Assembly: GCF_020510705.1 (NCBI RefSeq)
Contig: NZ_CP075184.1
Coordinates: forward strand, 3,844,001 to 3,908,000
Source of the DNA: Acidovorax radicis
GTDB lineage: Bacteria; Pseudomonadota; Gammaproteobacteria; Burkholderiales; Burkholderiaceae_C
Direction: 5' to 3'
DNA: 64,000 nucleotides
The position numbers were made by a program, and so were the translations under genes. Positions 46,880-56,124 of this stretch are shown here, one piece after another. The notes beneath the pieces are model-generated. The model ran no database searches, was not told the origin of the DNA, and saw nothing but the letters and a program-made list of their open reading frames with translations. The stretch's first letter is position 1. Every line of letters begins with the position of its first letter.

Positions 46880-48082
46880 ATGCAGAGACAAACTCACCTT
46901 CACTCGCCCTCAGGCGCCAACACCGTTTTGCCCTCCACACGCCTGCAGCGGCGCGGCGCGCAGTGGCGACGAGCCCTGGGCCTGACCGCGCTGGCCACGG
47001 TGTCCCTGGCTGCCCAGGCGCAATCCACCGGCAACTCCAGCCTCACGCTGTATGGCCTGGTCGATGCATCGGTGGGCCGGTTCACCGGTGCGGCAACTGG
47101 CGTGAACGCACAGAACACGGCCGTGAGCAAGATGGAGGGCGGCAGTTTGTCCACCAGCCGCTGGGGCTTGCGGGGCAATGAAGATCTGGGCGGCGGGTTG
47201 TCGGCCAGCTTTGAGCTGTCGTCCTTTATTCGCAATGACACCGGTGCGTCAGGCCGCAACGATGCGATCCCTGCGCCCGTCAACGTGGCGGCAGACCCCT
47301 TCTTTGCCCGCGCCGCATGGTTGGGCCTGTCGCACAAGGACTTTGGCCGTGTGCGCATGGGCAATGTCACCACACTGCTGTTCTTGAACGCGATCTCCTC
47401 CAACGCCTTTGGCGATGCAACGGTGCTCGGCCCTTTGAATCTCGTCACTTTTGTGGGTGGGCCGTTGACCGGGGGCACCGCCTGGACCAATTCGGTGGTG
47501 TATGACACACCCAGCTTTGCCGGCTTCACGGGCTCTGCTGCCTATGCCGCGTCGGAAGGCCAAGGCGGTGGCAACCGCGCGCTGCGCCTGGCCTACGCAA
47601 AGGGCCCATTGGCCACGTCGCTGGTATGGCAAAGCGTGAACCGCAACCCACTGACGTTCGCTGACGGCACATCGCCCAACAACACCCGCGCATGGCAGTG
47701 GGCGGGCTCTTACGACTTCACCGCCGTGAAGGTGTTTGCCCACCTGGGCCGCATCGACAACAAGGGCACCGAGACTGCACCGCAGAACATTGCGTATCGC
47801 ATATGGGACGTCAGCGCGTCGATGCCTGTGGGCGCGGGCAACATCCTGGCAGGTTATGCATCGCGCCGCACGAGCGACGCCGTAGGCCCTGTGCCCGCCA
47901 CGTCTGCAGGCGGCAACGTGCAGCGCAAGATTTTGACGGTGGGGTATGACTACTGGCTGTCCAAGCGCACCGACTTGTATGCCTTGGCCATGCGCGACAC
48001 CACGCGCACCAACACCGTAGGAGCAGGGATGGTCAACGCCAACGGCACGAGCTATGCTGTAGGCATACGGCACACTTTCTGA
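46880..48082 (+). CDS. Outer-membrane porin (Gram-negative porin family), second
   Basis: A 400-residue porin. The first 48 residues are an unusually long N-terminus with a signal sequence (RRALGLTALATVSLAAQAQ) at its end. The mature chain starts SSLTLYGLVDASVGRF, includes SRWGLRGNEDLGGGLSA, and closes with the C-terminal Phe motif GTSYAVGIRHTF. It is related to the porin at 24396-25436 (both contain VGYDYxLSKRTD near the end) but clearly diverged. A good terminator follows. An alternative internal start would shorten the signal region, but I see no better one with a ribosome site. Confidence 0.93.
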   Translation: MQRQTHLHSPSGANTVLPSTRLQRRGAQWRRALGLTALATVSLAAQAQSTGNSSLTLYGLVDASVGRFTGAATGVNAQNTAVSKMEGGSLSTSRWGLRGNEDLGGGLSASFELSSFIRNDTGASGRNDAIPAPVNVAADPFFARAAWLGLSHKDFGRVRMGNVTTLLFLNAISSNAFGDATVLGPLNLVTFVGGPLTGGTAWTNSVVYDTPSFAGFTGSAAYAASEGQGGGNRALRLAYAKGPLATSLVWQSVNRNPLTFADGTSPNNTRAWQWAGSYDFTAVKVFAHLGRIDNKGTETAPQNIAYRIWDVSASMPVGAGNILAGYASRRTSDAVGPVPATSAGGNVQRKILTVGYDYWLSKRTDLYALAMRDTTRTNTVGAGMVNANGTSYAVGIRHTF

Positions 48083-48143
48083 TGGGCCACCCACCCTTCA
48101 AGAAAGGGATGGCCAGCCCGTTTTTCGCGTGATTTCCAAGGTT

Positions 48144-48171
48144 GGGGCGTCCTCGTGGCGCCCCTTTTTTT
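48144..48171 (+). terminator. Rho-independent terminator after the second porin
   Basis: GGGGCG and CGCCCC form a stem around a nine-base loop, followed by seven Ts, about 60 bases after the stop codon. Confidence 0.85.
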
Positions 48172-48298
48172 GCGCGAATGGCCGGTGGACTATCACAAAG
48201 ACTCTCAGCCTATCGTGGCACATCACGGTCCATGGCGGTCCATCGCGCGGGCCACCATCAGCCCAACGCGCAAGCGCAGATAGATCAATGCCAGCGAC

Positions 48299-49525
48299 TC
48301 AAGAGGGCAACGCTGCCGATACCTTCTTGGCTGCCCGCTCACTGGCCATCGCCCAGCCATACATTGCCACGCCGCCCAGCCCCAGCAGCACCCCCACCCA
48401 GCCGGTGGACGTCCAACCCAGCCCTGCCGCAATGCCCACGCCGCCCAGCCAGGCACCGAGCGCATTGGCCGCATTGAATGCCGAATGGTTGAGCGCGGCA
48501 GCCAGCGTCTGTGCATCGCCCGCCACATCCATGAGGCGAATCTGCAGCGCAGGGCCGATGGCCACCAGCGTGCCCAGGAAGAAGGTGGCGAAGGCAGCGC
48601 TCACAGGGTGGTGAGCGGCGGGCACGAAGAGCGCCATCACCACAATGGACCACAGCAGCACCTTGCCCACCGTGGGCATGAGCGCCTTGTCGGCCATGCG
48701 CGAGCCCACCACGTTGCCCACCACCATGCCCAGGCCAAACAGCGACAGCACAAACGGCATCAACGCGGGCGGCATGCCCGCCACCTCAATGAGCGTGGGC
48801 TTGATGTAGCTGAACACGGCAAACATGCCACCAAAACCGATGGCGCCAATGCCCAGCGTGAACCACACCTGCTTGCGCGCCAGCGCGCCCAGCTCGCGCA
48901 GCGGGCTGGCACCGTGCGATGCGGGCATGGCGGGCACCCAAAGGCGCACCATGGCAACGGCCGCTACGGCGATCAGGCCCACAAAAACGAAGGCCGCGCG
49001 CCAGCCAAAGTGCTCACCCAGCGCAGCGGCGATGGGCACGCCCACCAGGGTTGCGCTGGTCAACCCCAGCATCACCCAGCCCACGGCGCGGGCGCGGCGC
49101 CCCGGGGGTGCCAGCGCAGCGGCCACCAGCGCGGCCACGCCAAAATAGGTGCCGTGCGGCAGACCCGTCAGCAAACGCATGGCGGCCAGCGACCCGTAGC
49201 CCGGCGCCAGGGCCGACGCAAAATTGCCCAGCGCATACACCGCCATCAGCGCCATCAGCAGCGCACGCCGCCCCCAGTGGGCGGCCAGCACGGCGAGTAC
49301 CGGTGCGCCCACCACCACGCCCAGGGCATAGGCGCTGATCACATGCCCTGCCTCTGGGATGCTGACCCCGATGTCGCGAGCGACCTCGGGCAACAAACCC
49401 ATGATGACGAACTCGCCCGTACCGATGGAAAAACCGCCCACACCGAGGGCAAGCACGGCCCGCACCAGCGTGCGTTCGTCGGTGGGGTTGTGGGTGACGG
49501 GGGTGGAAATCAAAGGCGCGGTCAT
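48299..49525 (-). CDS. MFS transporter, drug:H+ antiporter-1 type (AraJ/PbuE-like)
   Basis: A 408-residue major facilitator with 12 hydrophobic segments. The first helix includes LALGVGGFSIGTGEFVIMG, and the loop between helices 2 and 3 reads LAAHWGRRALLMA, which corresponds to the family motif A. The group includes sugar-efflux (AraJ), chloramphenicol-resistance and purine-efflux (PbuE) proteins. The substrate cannot be assigned, although an exporter of purine bases would fit the surroundings. Start 49525 (MTAPLIS) is preferred to 49588, since the longer version only adds a Cys/Ala-rich stretch. Confidence 0.9.
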   Translation of the reverse strand: MTAPLISTPVTHNPTDERTLVRAVLALGVGGFSIGTGEFVIMGLLPEVARDIGVSIPEAGHVISAYALGVVVGAPVLAVLAAHWGRRALLMALMAVYALGNFASALAPGYGSLAAMRLLTGLPHGTYFGVAALVAAALAPPGRRARAVGWVMLGLTSATLVGVPIAAALGEHFGWRAAFVFVGLIAVAAVAMVRLWVPAMPASHGASPLRELGALARKQVWFTLGIGAIGFGGMFAVFSYIKPTLIEVAGMPPALMPFVLSLFGLGMVVGNVVGSRMADKALMPTVGKVLLWSIVVMALFVPAAHHPVSAAFATFFLGTLVAIGPALQIRLMDVAGDAQTLAAALNHSAFNAANALGAWLGGVGIAAGLGWTSTGWVGVLLGLGGVAMYGWAMASERAAKKVSAALPS

Positions 49526-49932
49526 GGCGGAGAAGCAACAGGGGCAGGCCGCCCCGGCAGGCGACGGAGCAGCACAGGGTGCGAGCAAGGGGCAGGAAAC
49601 GGGGCTGGGAAGGTGGAAAAAGAAACAGAGTTACAGGGGTAAACCCGAACTTTGTAACCATAGCATGCACCGCACAGTTTTGCTGCGAAGGGGGCAACCG
49701 CCCCCGGCACTGCCAAAAAGCGTGGGCCGCCTTCCGGCCATGAAAGCCGTGTGGAGTCGGAATCAACCCACTACCGACACCGATCACGCCGAGAGGGTTG
49801 AAGCGCTGCGCAGGGTTTCGACAAGCTCAGTCCGAACGGGTATTTACAGTTCACCCCTACCACGCCCATCCTGCTGCAATGAGCGGCAGGGGACACGAGG
49901 AGCGCTGCGGATGCGCAAGCGATCAGCCTCCG
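49526..49932. other. Intergenic, about 407 bp
   Basis: Spacer between the MFS gene start and the cyclase gene stop, both on the minus strand. It contains one copy of the GTTTCGACAAGCTCAGTCCG repeat near 49817-49842 and otherwise nothing I can assign. Confidence 0.5.
49817..49842. repeat. TTCGACAAGCTCAG-type repeat
   Basis: TTTCGACAAGCTCAGTCCGA, the core also found near 20786 and in the outer arms of the inverted element at 55223-56031 and again at 56047-56075. Confidence 0.75.
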
Positions 49933-51015
49933 TCAGTGCGCCACCAGCAGCTGCACAAACATCTGCACCTTGGCGCGGCAGTCCGCGCTGATGGCGGTGA
50001 ATTCGAGCCCTGCCACCCACTCGTCGCCCTCCCGCTTGAGGGTGATGACGCGCGCATACACATCGGCCACGCGGTAGTCCACCAGCGGCAGCTCAAACTC
50101 CAGCTTGATCTCGCTGTGGGGTTCGAGCGGCTCGATCAGCTCCACCAGCAGGCCGTGGTAGCCGATGTCGCGGATGGCGCCATGCACGATGTGGGGCACG
50201 ACGATCTCGCCTTGCATGCGCTGGCACAGGCAGGGCAGGTGCGCATCCACGCGGTGGCTGCGGCGGAACTCCTGGCGGGGCACCTTGAGCTTGTGCGAGG
50301 GGATGGCGATCAGCTCGCGCAGGCTGACGGGCTGCGTGCGGCCCTTGACATACACCTGCATGGGCGCCGATGCCGACACCAGGCCCCAGCAGCGCTGGTA
50401 CGTGGAGTCGCTAATGAGCACCTGGCCGCGCAGGCTCAGTGCCTCGATGCGCGAGGCCAGGTTCACGGCCTCGCCAATCACCGTGTATTCGGAATACACA
50501 TCCGAGCCAAAGCGTCCGGCCATCACCGTGCCGGTGTTCACGCCAATGCCCAGAAACACCTCGGGCAGCCGCTCGCTCAGGTGCGCGAGGTTCAGCTCGC
50601 GCATGGCGATCTGCATCTCCACGGCGCACATCAACGCACGGGCCACGTCGTCGTCGCGGGCCACAGGTGCGCCAAACAGCACCATGATCGAGTCGCCCAT
50701 GAACTTGTCGATGGTGCCCTGGTACTTGAACACCACCTCACTGAGCCGGGCCAGGCAGCGGTTGAGCGCCGCAATGACCACCGACGCCGGTTGCGAGCCC
50801 GACAGCGCCGTGAAGCCGCGCAGATCGGCCAGCACAATGGTGACCTCGCGCGGCGCCACGGCCAGCCCGCTGGCGGCGGCGCCTGCAGGGTTTTCCATGC
50901 CGTGCAGGATGTCCGCCATTTCGGCCTGCGCTGCTTCGCCCAAGGGCTTGCCGGTTTCGCGCTCAATCAGCGCCTGCAGGCGGCGCACGGCATCGTGGTG
51001 GAATTCTTTGTGCAT
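49933..51015 (-). CDS. Class III adenylate/guanylate cyclase with C-terminal PilZ domain
   Basis: A 360-residue protein. After a helical N-terminus (about 1-45) comes a class III cyclase domain (about 55-230) with the metal-binding Asp residues in LADLRGFT and DKFMGDSIMVLFG, and the transition-state Asn/Arg in YTVIGEAVNLASRIE. Lys in DKFMG and Thr in YTVIG favour ATP, so cAMP is the likely product. The C-terminal part (about 250-355) has RRSHR and DIGYHG, which fit the PilZ RxxxR and DxSxxG motifs with a Gly in the Ser position. c-di-GMP may therefore control cAMP synthesis. Start 51015 (MHKEFHH) is preferred. A CpdA-like phosphoesterase is encoded next upstream. Confidence 0.88.
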   Translation of the reverse strand: MHKEFHHDAVRRLQALIERETGKPLGEAAQAEMADILHGMENPAGAAASGLAVAPREVTIVLADLRGFTALSGSQPASVVIAALNRCLARLSEVVFKYQGTIDKFMGDSIMVLFGAPVARDDDVARALMCAVEMQIAMRELNLAHLSERLPEVFLGIGVNTGTVMAGRFGSDVYSEYTVIGEAVNLASRIEALSLRGQVLISDSTYQRCWGLVSASAPMQVYVKGRTQPVSLRELIAIPSHKLKVPRQEFRRSHRVDAHLPCLCQRMQGEIVVPHIVHGAIRDIGYHGLLVELIEPLEPHSEIKLEFELPLVDYRVADVYARVITLKREGDEWVAGLEFTAISADCRAKVQMFVQLLVAH

Positions 51016-51339
51016 GGCGGCAAGGGAGGTGGAGCGGCGGATGGTTCTGTGCAGAGGGCATCGCCTACCCCTCGGCAACCAGAATAGGCGGCGACCACCG
51101 GCCGGTCAACCGGTGAAAACACCTCGGGCAAAACAGCAACACGCAACCCTGAGCGGCGCAATGCACAGACTGGTCAGGTTTGATGTATTTTTGGCACCTA
51201 GCGCTTATCCATCAAGCGATAGCAGCTATAAAAATGATAGTCATCAATGCGAGTCCATCGCTCACTTCACAAGCGTGCAATGCGCACGAAGAGGCGCATA
51301 AAGAGATGCCTCCACACCACAGAAAATGCGCATAGGCCG
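51016..51339. other. Intergenic, about 324 bp
   Basis: Spacer between the cyclase start and the phosphoesterase stop. It contains palindromic repeat copy 12 and no supported gene; the cyclase promoter may be in the stretch before 51187. Confidence 0.5.
51187..51240. repeat. Short palindromic repeat, copy 12
   Basis: CACCTAGCGCTTATCCATC followed by AAGCGATAGCAGCTATAAAA, between the cyclase and phosphoesterase genes. Confidence 0.9.
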
Positions 51340-52128
51340 CTACCCCGCCTCCACCCGGTCCACACGCACAAACTCTCCCAGGTCGCTGTCAAAGTCCCAC
51401 CGTGCGGCATGGCGCGCCTGGCCGTCTGGCGCGGTGCCAGAGGCCTCGGTGCTGAGCACCACCAGGCTGTTGGGGCTGCCGTGCCGCAGGCGGTGCGACA
51501 CCGCCGTGCCCGCGCTGCTGGCCCACAGCCCGGGCAATGGCTGCAACAGGCGTGGCTGGTGCACGTGGCCGGACAGCAGCATTTGCGCACCGGCAATGCG
51601 CCAGCGCTCCACGGCCTCGTCCGCTCGGTGGGGGCGGTGGTCGCGGTCCTCGGCATCGCGCGCCACCAGGGGGTGGTGGCTGGCCACAATGCGCCACGCG
51701 CCCGGGGGTGCACGCGCCAGCAGCTGGGCCACATGCTCGATCTGGGCGGACGACAGGCTGCCGCGCTCGTGCCGCCAGGCGCGGGTGGTGTTCACGCCCA
51801 CCACGTAGAACGCCCCCATCTGCCGCACAGACTCCTGGTCCATGCCGAACTGCTCGGAGAACCTTTCGTACGAACGGCCCCAGCGCATCCACCACGCAAA
51901 AAGCGGCAGGTCGTGGTTGCCCGCCAGCACCAGATTGCTGCGCGCATGCAGGCCCTGCACAAACCGCGCGGCCTGTTCAAACTGCTGCGCAGTGGCGCGC
52001 TGCGTAAGGTCGCCAGACACCACCACCATCGCCACCCCCAGGCGCTGCGCCAGCCGCTGGACAGCAGCACACACCACCGGGTCGTGCGCGCCGAAGTGCA
52101 GGTCCGACAGGTGCATCAGAACCGTCAT
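51340..52128 (-). CDS. Metallophosphoesterase (CpdA/Icc-like)
   Basis: A 262-residue calcineurin-like phosphoesterase. The five metal motifs are visible: MHLSDLHFG near residue 5, VVSGDLTQR near residue 37, LAGNHDLP near residue 69, ASHHPLV near residue 150 and LLSGHVHQPR near residue 187. The organisation is that of class III cyclic-nucleotide phosphodiesterases such as CpdA, which hydrolyse cAMP. Location directly upstream of a predicted adenylate cyclase gene on the same strand supports that role, though many relatives act on other phosphoesters. Confidence 0.85.
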   Translation of the reverse strand: MTVLMHLSDLHFGAHDPVVCAAVQRLAQRLGVAMVVVSGDLTQRATAQQFEQAARFVQGLHARSNLVLAGNHDLPLFAWWMRWGRSYERFSEQFGMDQESVRQMGAFYVVGVNTTRAWRHERGSLSSAQIEHVAQLLARAPPGAWRIVASHHPLVARDAEDRDHRPHRADEAVERWRIAGAQMLLSGHVHQPRLLQPLPGLWASSAGTAVSHRLRHGSPNSLVVLSTEASGTAPDGQARHAARWDFDSDLGEFVRVDRVEAG

Positions 52129-52170
52129 GGCAAGGGGTCGCAGGCAGTGGTCATACGCAAGGGTGGCCCA

Positions 52171-53262
52171 TCATGCGGGTAGCAAGCCGGGGGCGGCAGC
52201 GGGGCCGGGCTCAGGCGCATCGGGCGGGGGTGCGGCGTACTGGGCATCGGCAGTGGGCTGGGTCTGCGCTGCGCCATCGCGCGCCAGCGGGCTGGGCGCC
52301 ACCAGCCACAGCGGCCGCGCGCTGATGCGGAAATGCAGGGGCGGTGCCATCCACTCACGCTCGCCGTCAAACGCCACCTTGACCTGCGGGGGCCGCCAGC
52401 TGGCGGGGGTCACGGTCAGCTCGGCACACGCCATGCTGACCACCGCGTTGTCTTTGTGCAACTGGCCTGTGGCCGCGTTCCACACGGTGCGGGCGGTGGC
52501 CCAGCGCCCCTGCGGCTTGAGCATGACCACGGCAAGGTGCCCACCATCGGCCACCTTCTGCGCTTGCGGCAGGCCCATGCGGTCCAGCTGCAAGGGGTTG
52601 TTGCCCACAAACAGGGTGGTGACCAGATGCTCCTCCTGCTGCGCCTCGGCGCCCTGGTGCGTCTTCATCACCACGCGCCAGCGGCGGCCCGACGCGGGGC
52701 GAAACAGGCTCCACACCGCCGCCGCTATGGCCACCCAGCGCTTGCGGCCAAAGCGGCGCGAGGCCATCTCGCGGTCGGCCAGCATCTTGGGGTACAGCCC
52801 CACGCTGGCATTGACGACAAACATGCGGCGGTTGACAAACCCCACCTGCACCGGCCGCAGGTCGCCCGCATGCAGCGCCTGCAGCAGGTCTTGCACGGCG
52901 GTCTCGGGGTCCAGCGCAAGGCCGTGCTCGCGGCTGAAATAGTTGAACGTGCCCATGGGCACCACCCCCAGCGGCACCCCGGCGCGCAGCGCGGCCGACG
53001 CCACGGCGTTGATGGTGCCGTCGCCCCCGGCTGCCACCACCAGTCCGCCATCGTCTTGTGCGGCCTGGGCGGCGTGCTCGGCCAGCTGTACGATGTCGGC
53101 GCGCCGGTCGGGCACGTGCCACACCACGTCGTGCGCCTGCAGGGCGGGCACACCTTCAAGCTTGGCGCGCAGCAGGTCCAGGTCGGCACCGGGCCGCCGG
53201 GGCACCACCAGATGGATGGGGCCACGGGGTTGGGGAGGGAGGGAGCGTTCCGAAGGTGTCAT
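52171..53262 (-). CDS. Diacylglycerol kinase-family lipid kinase (YegS/BmrU-like)
   Basis: A 363-residue member of the DAGK catalytic-domain family. The nucleotide-binding loop VAAGGDGTINAVASA is near residue 75, preceded by VVPRRPGAD at the N-terminus, and followed by VPMGTFNYFSREHGL near residue 105. The C-terminal beta-sandwich runs to about residue 320, after which the last 40 residues are a Pro/Ala-rich tail of doubtful function. It should phosphorylate a lipid alcohol at the inner membrane. Start 53262 (MTPSERS) is preferred to 53487. It diverges from the PAP2 phosphatase gene, a common functional pairing. Confidence 0.88.
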   Translation of the reverse strand: MTPSERSLPPQPRGPIHLVVPRRPGADLDLLRAKLEGVPALQAHDVVWHVPDRRADIVQLAEHAAQAAQDDGGLVVAAGGDGTINAVASAALRAGVPLGVVPMGTFNYFSREHGLALDPETAVQDLLQALHAGDLRPVQVGFVNRRMFVVNASVGLYPKMLADREMASRRFGRKRWVAIAAAVWSLFRPASGRRWRVVMKTHQGAEAQQEEHLVTTLFVGNNPLQLDRMGLPQAQKVADGGHLAVVMLKPQGRWATARTVWNAATGQLHKDNAVVSMACAELTVTPASWRPPQVKVAFDGEREWMAPPLHFRISARPLWLVAPSPLARDGAAQTQPTADAQYAAPPPDAPEPGPAAAPGLLPA

Positions 53263-53585
53263 GCAAAAACTCTGCAACAAACAAGAGCAACCCCACAGCG
53301 CGATGAACCAATCACACGGCTGGGCGAGCCCGCAGGCCCACACCACGCCACGAGCGTCAACGCCAACGCCAACACCGGTTGCAGGGCACTCCATGGTGAC
53401 AAGCGCTCGCCACCCGCGCAGCCGGTAGCCACGCCTACCCTTTGTCAGCCGGCTCCGACAGCTGCAGTGACAGTGCAATACCCCCACTGCGCACCGAGAT
53501 GCTGGGAACTTCGGTACAACCTACGGTTTCTCTCCATGGGCAGCCCACCCTGCGGGTGCATCAACAGAAAGGCCCCACCATCTCC
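53263..53585. other. Divergent spacer, about 323 bp
   Basis: Shared upstream region of the lipid kinase and PAP2 phosphatase genes. I see no repeat of the main families and no recognisable operator or gene. Confidence 0.45.
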
Positions 53586-54440
53586 ATGACCACAACCTCC
53601 AGCGTTTTGGCCGCCGACATCGGCGCCCTGCTGGCGCAGCACCCTCTGGGCTGGTGGATGGCGGGCGTGCTGGCCTTTGCCCTGCTGGGCAGCGCCGCGT
53701 TGACCGGCTTGCGCAGCCTGCGACAGCATGTGGGCGCACCGCTGGGCCGCGTGTTTCCGGCGCAGGCGCGCTGGGTGCTGGTGGCGGCCATGGCGGCATC
53801 GGCCTGCACGCTGGCTCTGGCGGGTGCCGCGCTGGCAGAGCTGGCCGAAAGCGGGCGCGCCCCGGGCACCTGGGGCGCACTGGACGACGCACTGGCCGCA
53901 GGCCTGCAAGCACAGGCATCCGCCGCTGTGCTGCAATGGTTTGCCACCCTCACCCACCTGGGCGACACCTGGGTGCTGACCGTGCTGACATTGGGCGTGG
54001 CCGCCGCGCTGTGGCTGCGTCGGCACCGCCTGCTGGCCACCGGCTGGCTGGTGGCCATGGCAGGCAACGGCGCGTTGACCAAGGTGCTGAAGCATCTGTT
54101 CGAGCGCGTGCGGCCCGAGCACACGCACGGCATTGCCGAGGCCAGCGGCTACAGCTTTCCCAGCGGGCACAGCAGCGCATCGATGGTGGCCTACGCCATG
54201 CTGGCCTACCTGGCCACGCGGCTGTTGCCCCGCACCTGGCACCTGCCTGTGGCCATGCTGGCCGGTGCGCTGATCTTCACCACCGGCTGGAGCCGTGTGG
54301 TGCTGCACGTGCACTACGCCAGCGACGTGCTGGCAGGGTGGCTGCTGGGCGGCACGTGGATGGTGTGCACGGTGCTCATCATGGAGAGCGTGTCGCGCTG
54401 GCGCCGCCCTGCCTTCGGCGCTGCGGTTCAACCGCCATGA
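53586..54440 (+). CDS. PAP2-family membrane phosphatase
   Basis: A 284-residue inner-membrane lipid phosphatase with about six helices. The three catalytic motifs are present in order: KHLFERVRP (about residue 164), SFPSGHSSA (about 188) and SRVVLHVHYASD (about 237), with the nucleophilic and acid-base histidines. Likely substrates are phosphatidic acid or undecaprenyl diphosphate. It diverges from the lipid kinase gene and converges with urtE, whose stop is only four bases away. The start has no strong ribosome site; MTTTSSVLAAD begins just before the first hydrophobic segment. Confidence 0.9.
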   Translation: MTTTSSVLAADIGALLAQHPLGWWMAGVLAFALLGSAALTGLRSLRQHVGAPLGRVFPAQARWVLVAAMAASACTLALAGAALAELAESGRAPGTWGALDDALAAGLQAQASAAVLQWFATLTHLGDTWVLTVLTLGVAAALWLRRHRLLATGWLVAMAGNGALTKVLKHLFERVRPEHTHGIAEASGYSFPSGHSSASMVAYAMLAYLATRLLPRTWHLPVAMLAGALIFTTGWSRVVLHVHYASDVLAGWLLGGTWMVCTVLIMESVSRWRRPAFGAAVQPP

Positions 54441-54444
54441 GCCG

Positions 54445-55137
54445 TCAGATGGCAACGAGGTTGCGAATGCCCTTGGCTTCCATCTCGGAGCCCGGCCCGC
54501 GTGCGATGACTTCGCCGCGCTCCATCACCAGGTAGTCATCGGCCAGCTCCTGCGCAAAGTCGTAGTACTGCTCGCACAGCAGGATCGCCATCTCCCCCTT
54601 GTCGGCCAGCATGCGGATCACGCGGCCGATGTCTTTGATGATGCTGGGCTGGATGCCTTCTGTGGGCTCGTCCAGGATCAGCAAACGCGGGCCGGGTGCC
54701 AGCGCACGCGCGATGGCCAGTTGCTGCTGTTGCCCACCCGACAGATCACCGCCCCGGCGCTTGAGCATTTGCTTGAGCACGGGGAACAGTTCATACAGGT
54801 GCGGGGGCACGGGGGTGGAGCCACTTTTGTAGGCCAGGCCCATGCGCAGGTTTTCTTCTACCGTGAGGCGCCCGAAGATCTCGCGGCCTTGGGGGACGAA
54901 GCCGATGCCTGCACGGGCCCGGTCGTACGGCGTGGCTTTGTCGATGGGTTGGCCATCAAAGCTGATGCTGCCGCTTTTGATGGGCACCAGGCCCATGAGG
55001 CTTTTGAGCAGGGTCGTCTTGCCCACGCCGTTGCGGCCTAGCAAAACGGTGACTTTGCCGGTTTGGGCGGTGAGGCTCACGTCGCGCAGGATGTGGGAGC
55101 CGCCGTAGTACTGGTTGATGTTTTGGACGGTGAGCAT
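54445..55137 (-). CDS. urtE: Urea ABC transporter ATP-binding protein UrtE
   Basis: A 230-residue LivF-like ATPase of the urea importer. Walker A is GRNGVGKTT near residue 34, the signature LSGGQQQQLAI is near residue 131, Walker B is LLILDEPTEGIQPS, and the C-terminal segment CEQYYDFAQELADDYLVM is typical of UrtE. It works with UrtD on the UrtBC channel. In most clusters urtE directly follows urtD; here almost 1 kb of repeats lies between them, so urtE may depend on read-through or on its own promoter. Confidence 0.96.
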   Translation of the reverse strand: MLTVQNINQYYGGSHILRDVSLTAQTGKVTVLLGRNGVGKTTLLKSLMGLVPIKSGSISFDGQPIDKATPYDRARAGIGFVPQGREIFGRLTVEENLRMGLAYKSGSTPVPPHLYELFPVLKQMLKRRGGDLSGGQQQQLAIARALAPGPRLLILDEPTEGIQPSIIKDIGRVIRMLADKGEMAILLCEQYYDFAQELADDYLVMERGEVIARGPGSEMEAKGIRNLVAI

Positions 55138-55152
55138 GGTGGCGTTTTGAGT

Positions 55153-55210
55153 GTTTTGGCCGCTAGCGCTTATTCATCAAGCGCCAGTAGCTATTGTTTT
55201 TATAGCTATT
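55153..55210. repeat. Short palindromic repeat, copy 13, upstream of urtE
   Basis: GGCCGCTAGCGCTTATTCATC followed by AAGCGCCAGTAGCTATTG, a few bases before the urtE start, so it forms part of the urtE leader. Confidence 0.92.
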
Positions 55211-55222
55211 TGGTTTGTCCGG

Positions 55223-56031
55223 CCCGTTGGGGATGAGCTTGTCGAAGCTGGGGCTTGTTCCTTGATCTGGACACATGCCATGGTGGAGGTCGGAGGCCGG
55301 GATGTCGCCCCGGCGGGCGAGTCCCTTTCTTTCGTGTCGCCGAAAGAAAGGAACCAAAGAAAGGGCGACCCTACTGTGCGTGTCCCTCCGCTGCGCTGCG
55401 GGCAACCTGCGATGCTCGGTCAGGGGGTGCGCCGCAGAACTCACTGCGTGCTGCGCGCTCCGTTCAAACAACTGCGGCAAGTCAGTGCACGAAGTGCGTG
55501 TGTCCTGCGGCACACGCACGCACACCCTGCCCTGCGCTTCTCGGCACGCACAGAAGGGAACCCAGCGAACATCCATTCGGGCCATTGCTTCGCTCGGCCC
55601 CGAACGCGCGTGCGCTGCGCGCCGCGACCACGAGGCCGAGCGAAGCAAAGGCCCGTGTGGCTGTTCGGCTGTTTGGGTGTTCGGCTGTCCAACCCCCTGC
55701 TGGCTGCGCCTGCGGCGGGGCGGTTGCGGGGTGAGCATGGGCGTCGAAGCGCCCATGCTTCGTGAACTGACTCGCCGTGGCTGTCCGAGCGGCGCGCGCA
55801 GCGCAAAGCGAGTTCCACGGCGCACCCCGCAACCGCCCCGACGCAGGTTTGCCCCTTCGCTCCGCGAAGGGGTCGCAGACTGGGGGTCGCCTTTCTTTTG
55901 GGTACTTTTCTTTGGCGAAGCAAAGAAAAGTACCTCGCCCGCCGGGGCGACAACCCGGCTCCAGCCCTGAACGCAGGCATGCGTCCAGATCAAGGAGCAC
56001 GCCCAAGCTTCGACAAGCTCCACCCGAACGG
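55223..56031. repeat. Large inverted-duplication element, about 809 bp, between urtD and urtE
   Basis: The left and right halves are imperfect inverted copies around a centre near 55627. Matching pairs: 55223-55250 with 56004-56031 (outer GAGCTTGTCGAAGC box); 55304-55371 with 55884-55951, both 68 bp, sharing the perfect 18-mer GTCGCCCCGGCGGGCGAG and each holding its own hairpin; GTGCGCCGCAGAACTC with its partner near 55800-55830; and the inner GGCCGAGCGAAGCAA pair at 55585-55599 and 55634-55648. It encodes no credible protein; long frames in it are Arg/Ala/Pro-rich and present on both strands. It may be a non-autonomous mobile element or a structured RNA locus. Confidence 0.85.
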
Positions 56032-56046
56032 ACGGAGGACAAGTAC

Positions 56047-56075
56047 ACCCAGGCTTCGACAAGCCCAGCCCGAAC
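56047..56075. repeat. TTCGACAAGC-type repeat next to the inverted element
   Basis: GCTTCGACAAGCCCAGCCCG, a second direct copy of the outer box just outside the right end of the large element. Confidence 0.75.
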
Positions 56076-56124
56076 GGATAGCGGACGGCCACAAGATCAG
56101 AAGAACCAGAGCGGCACAACACCA

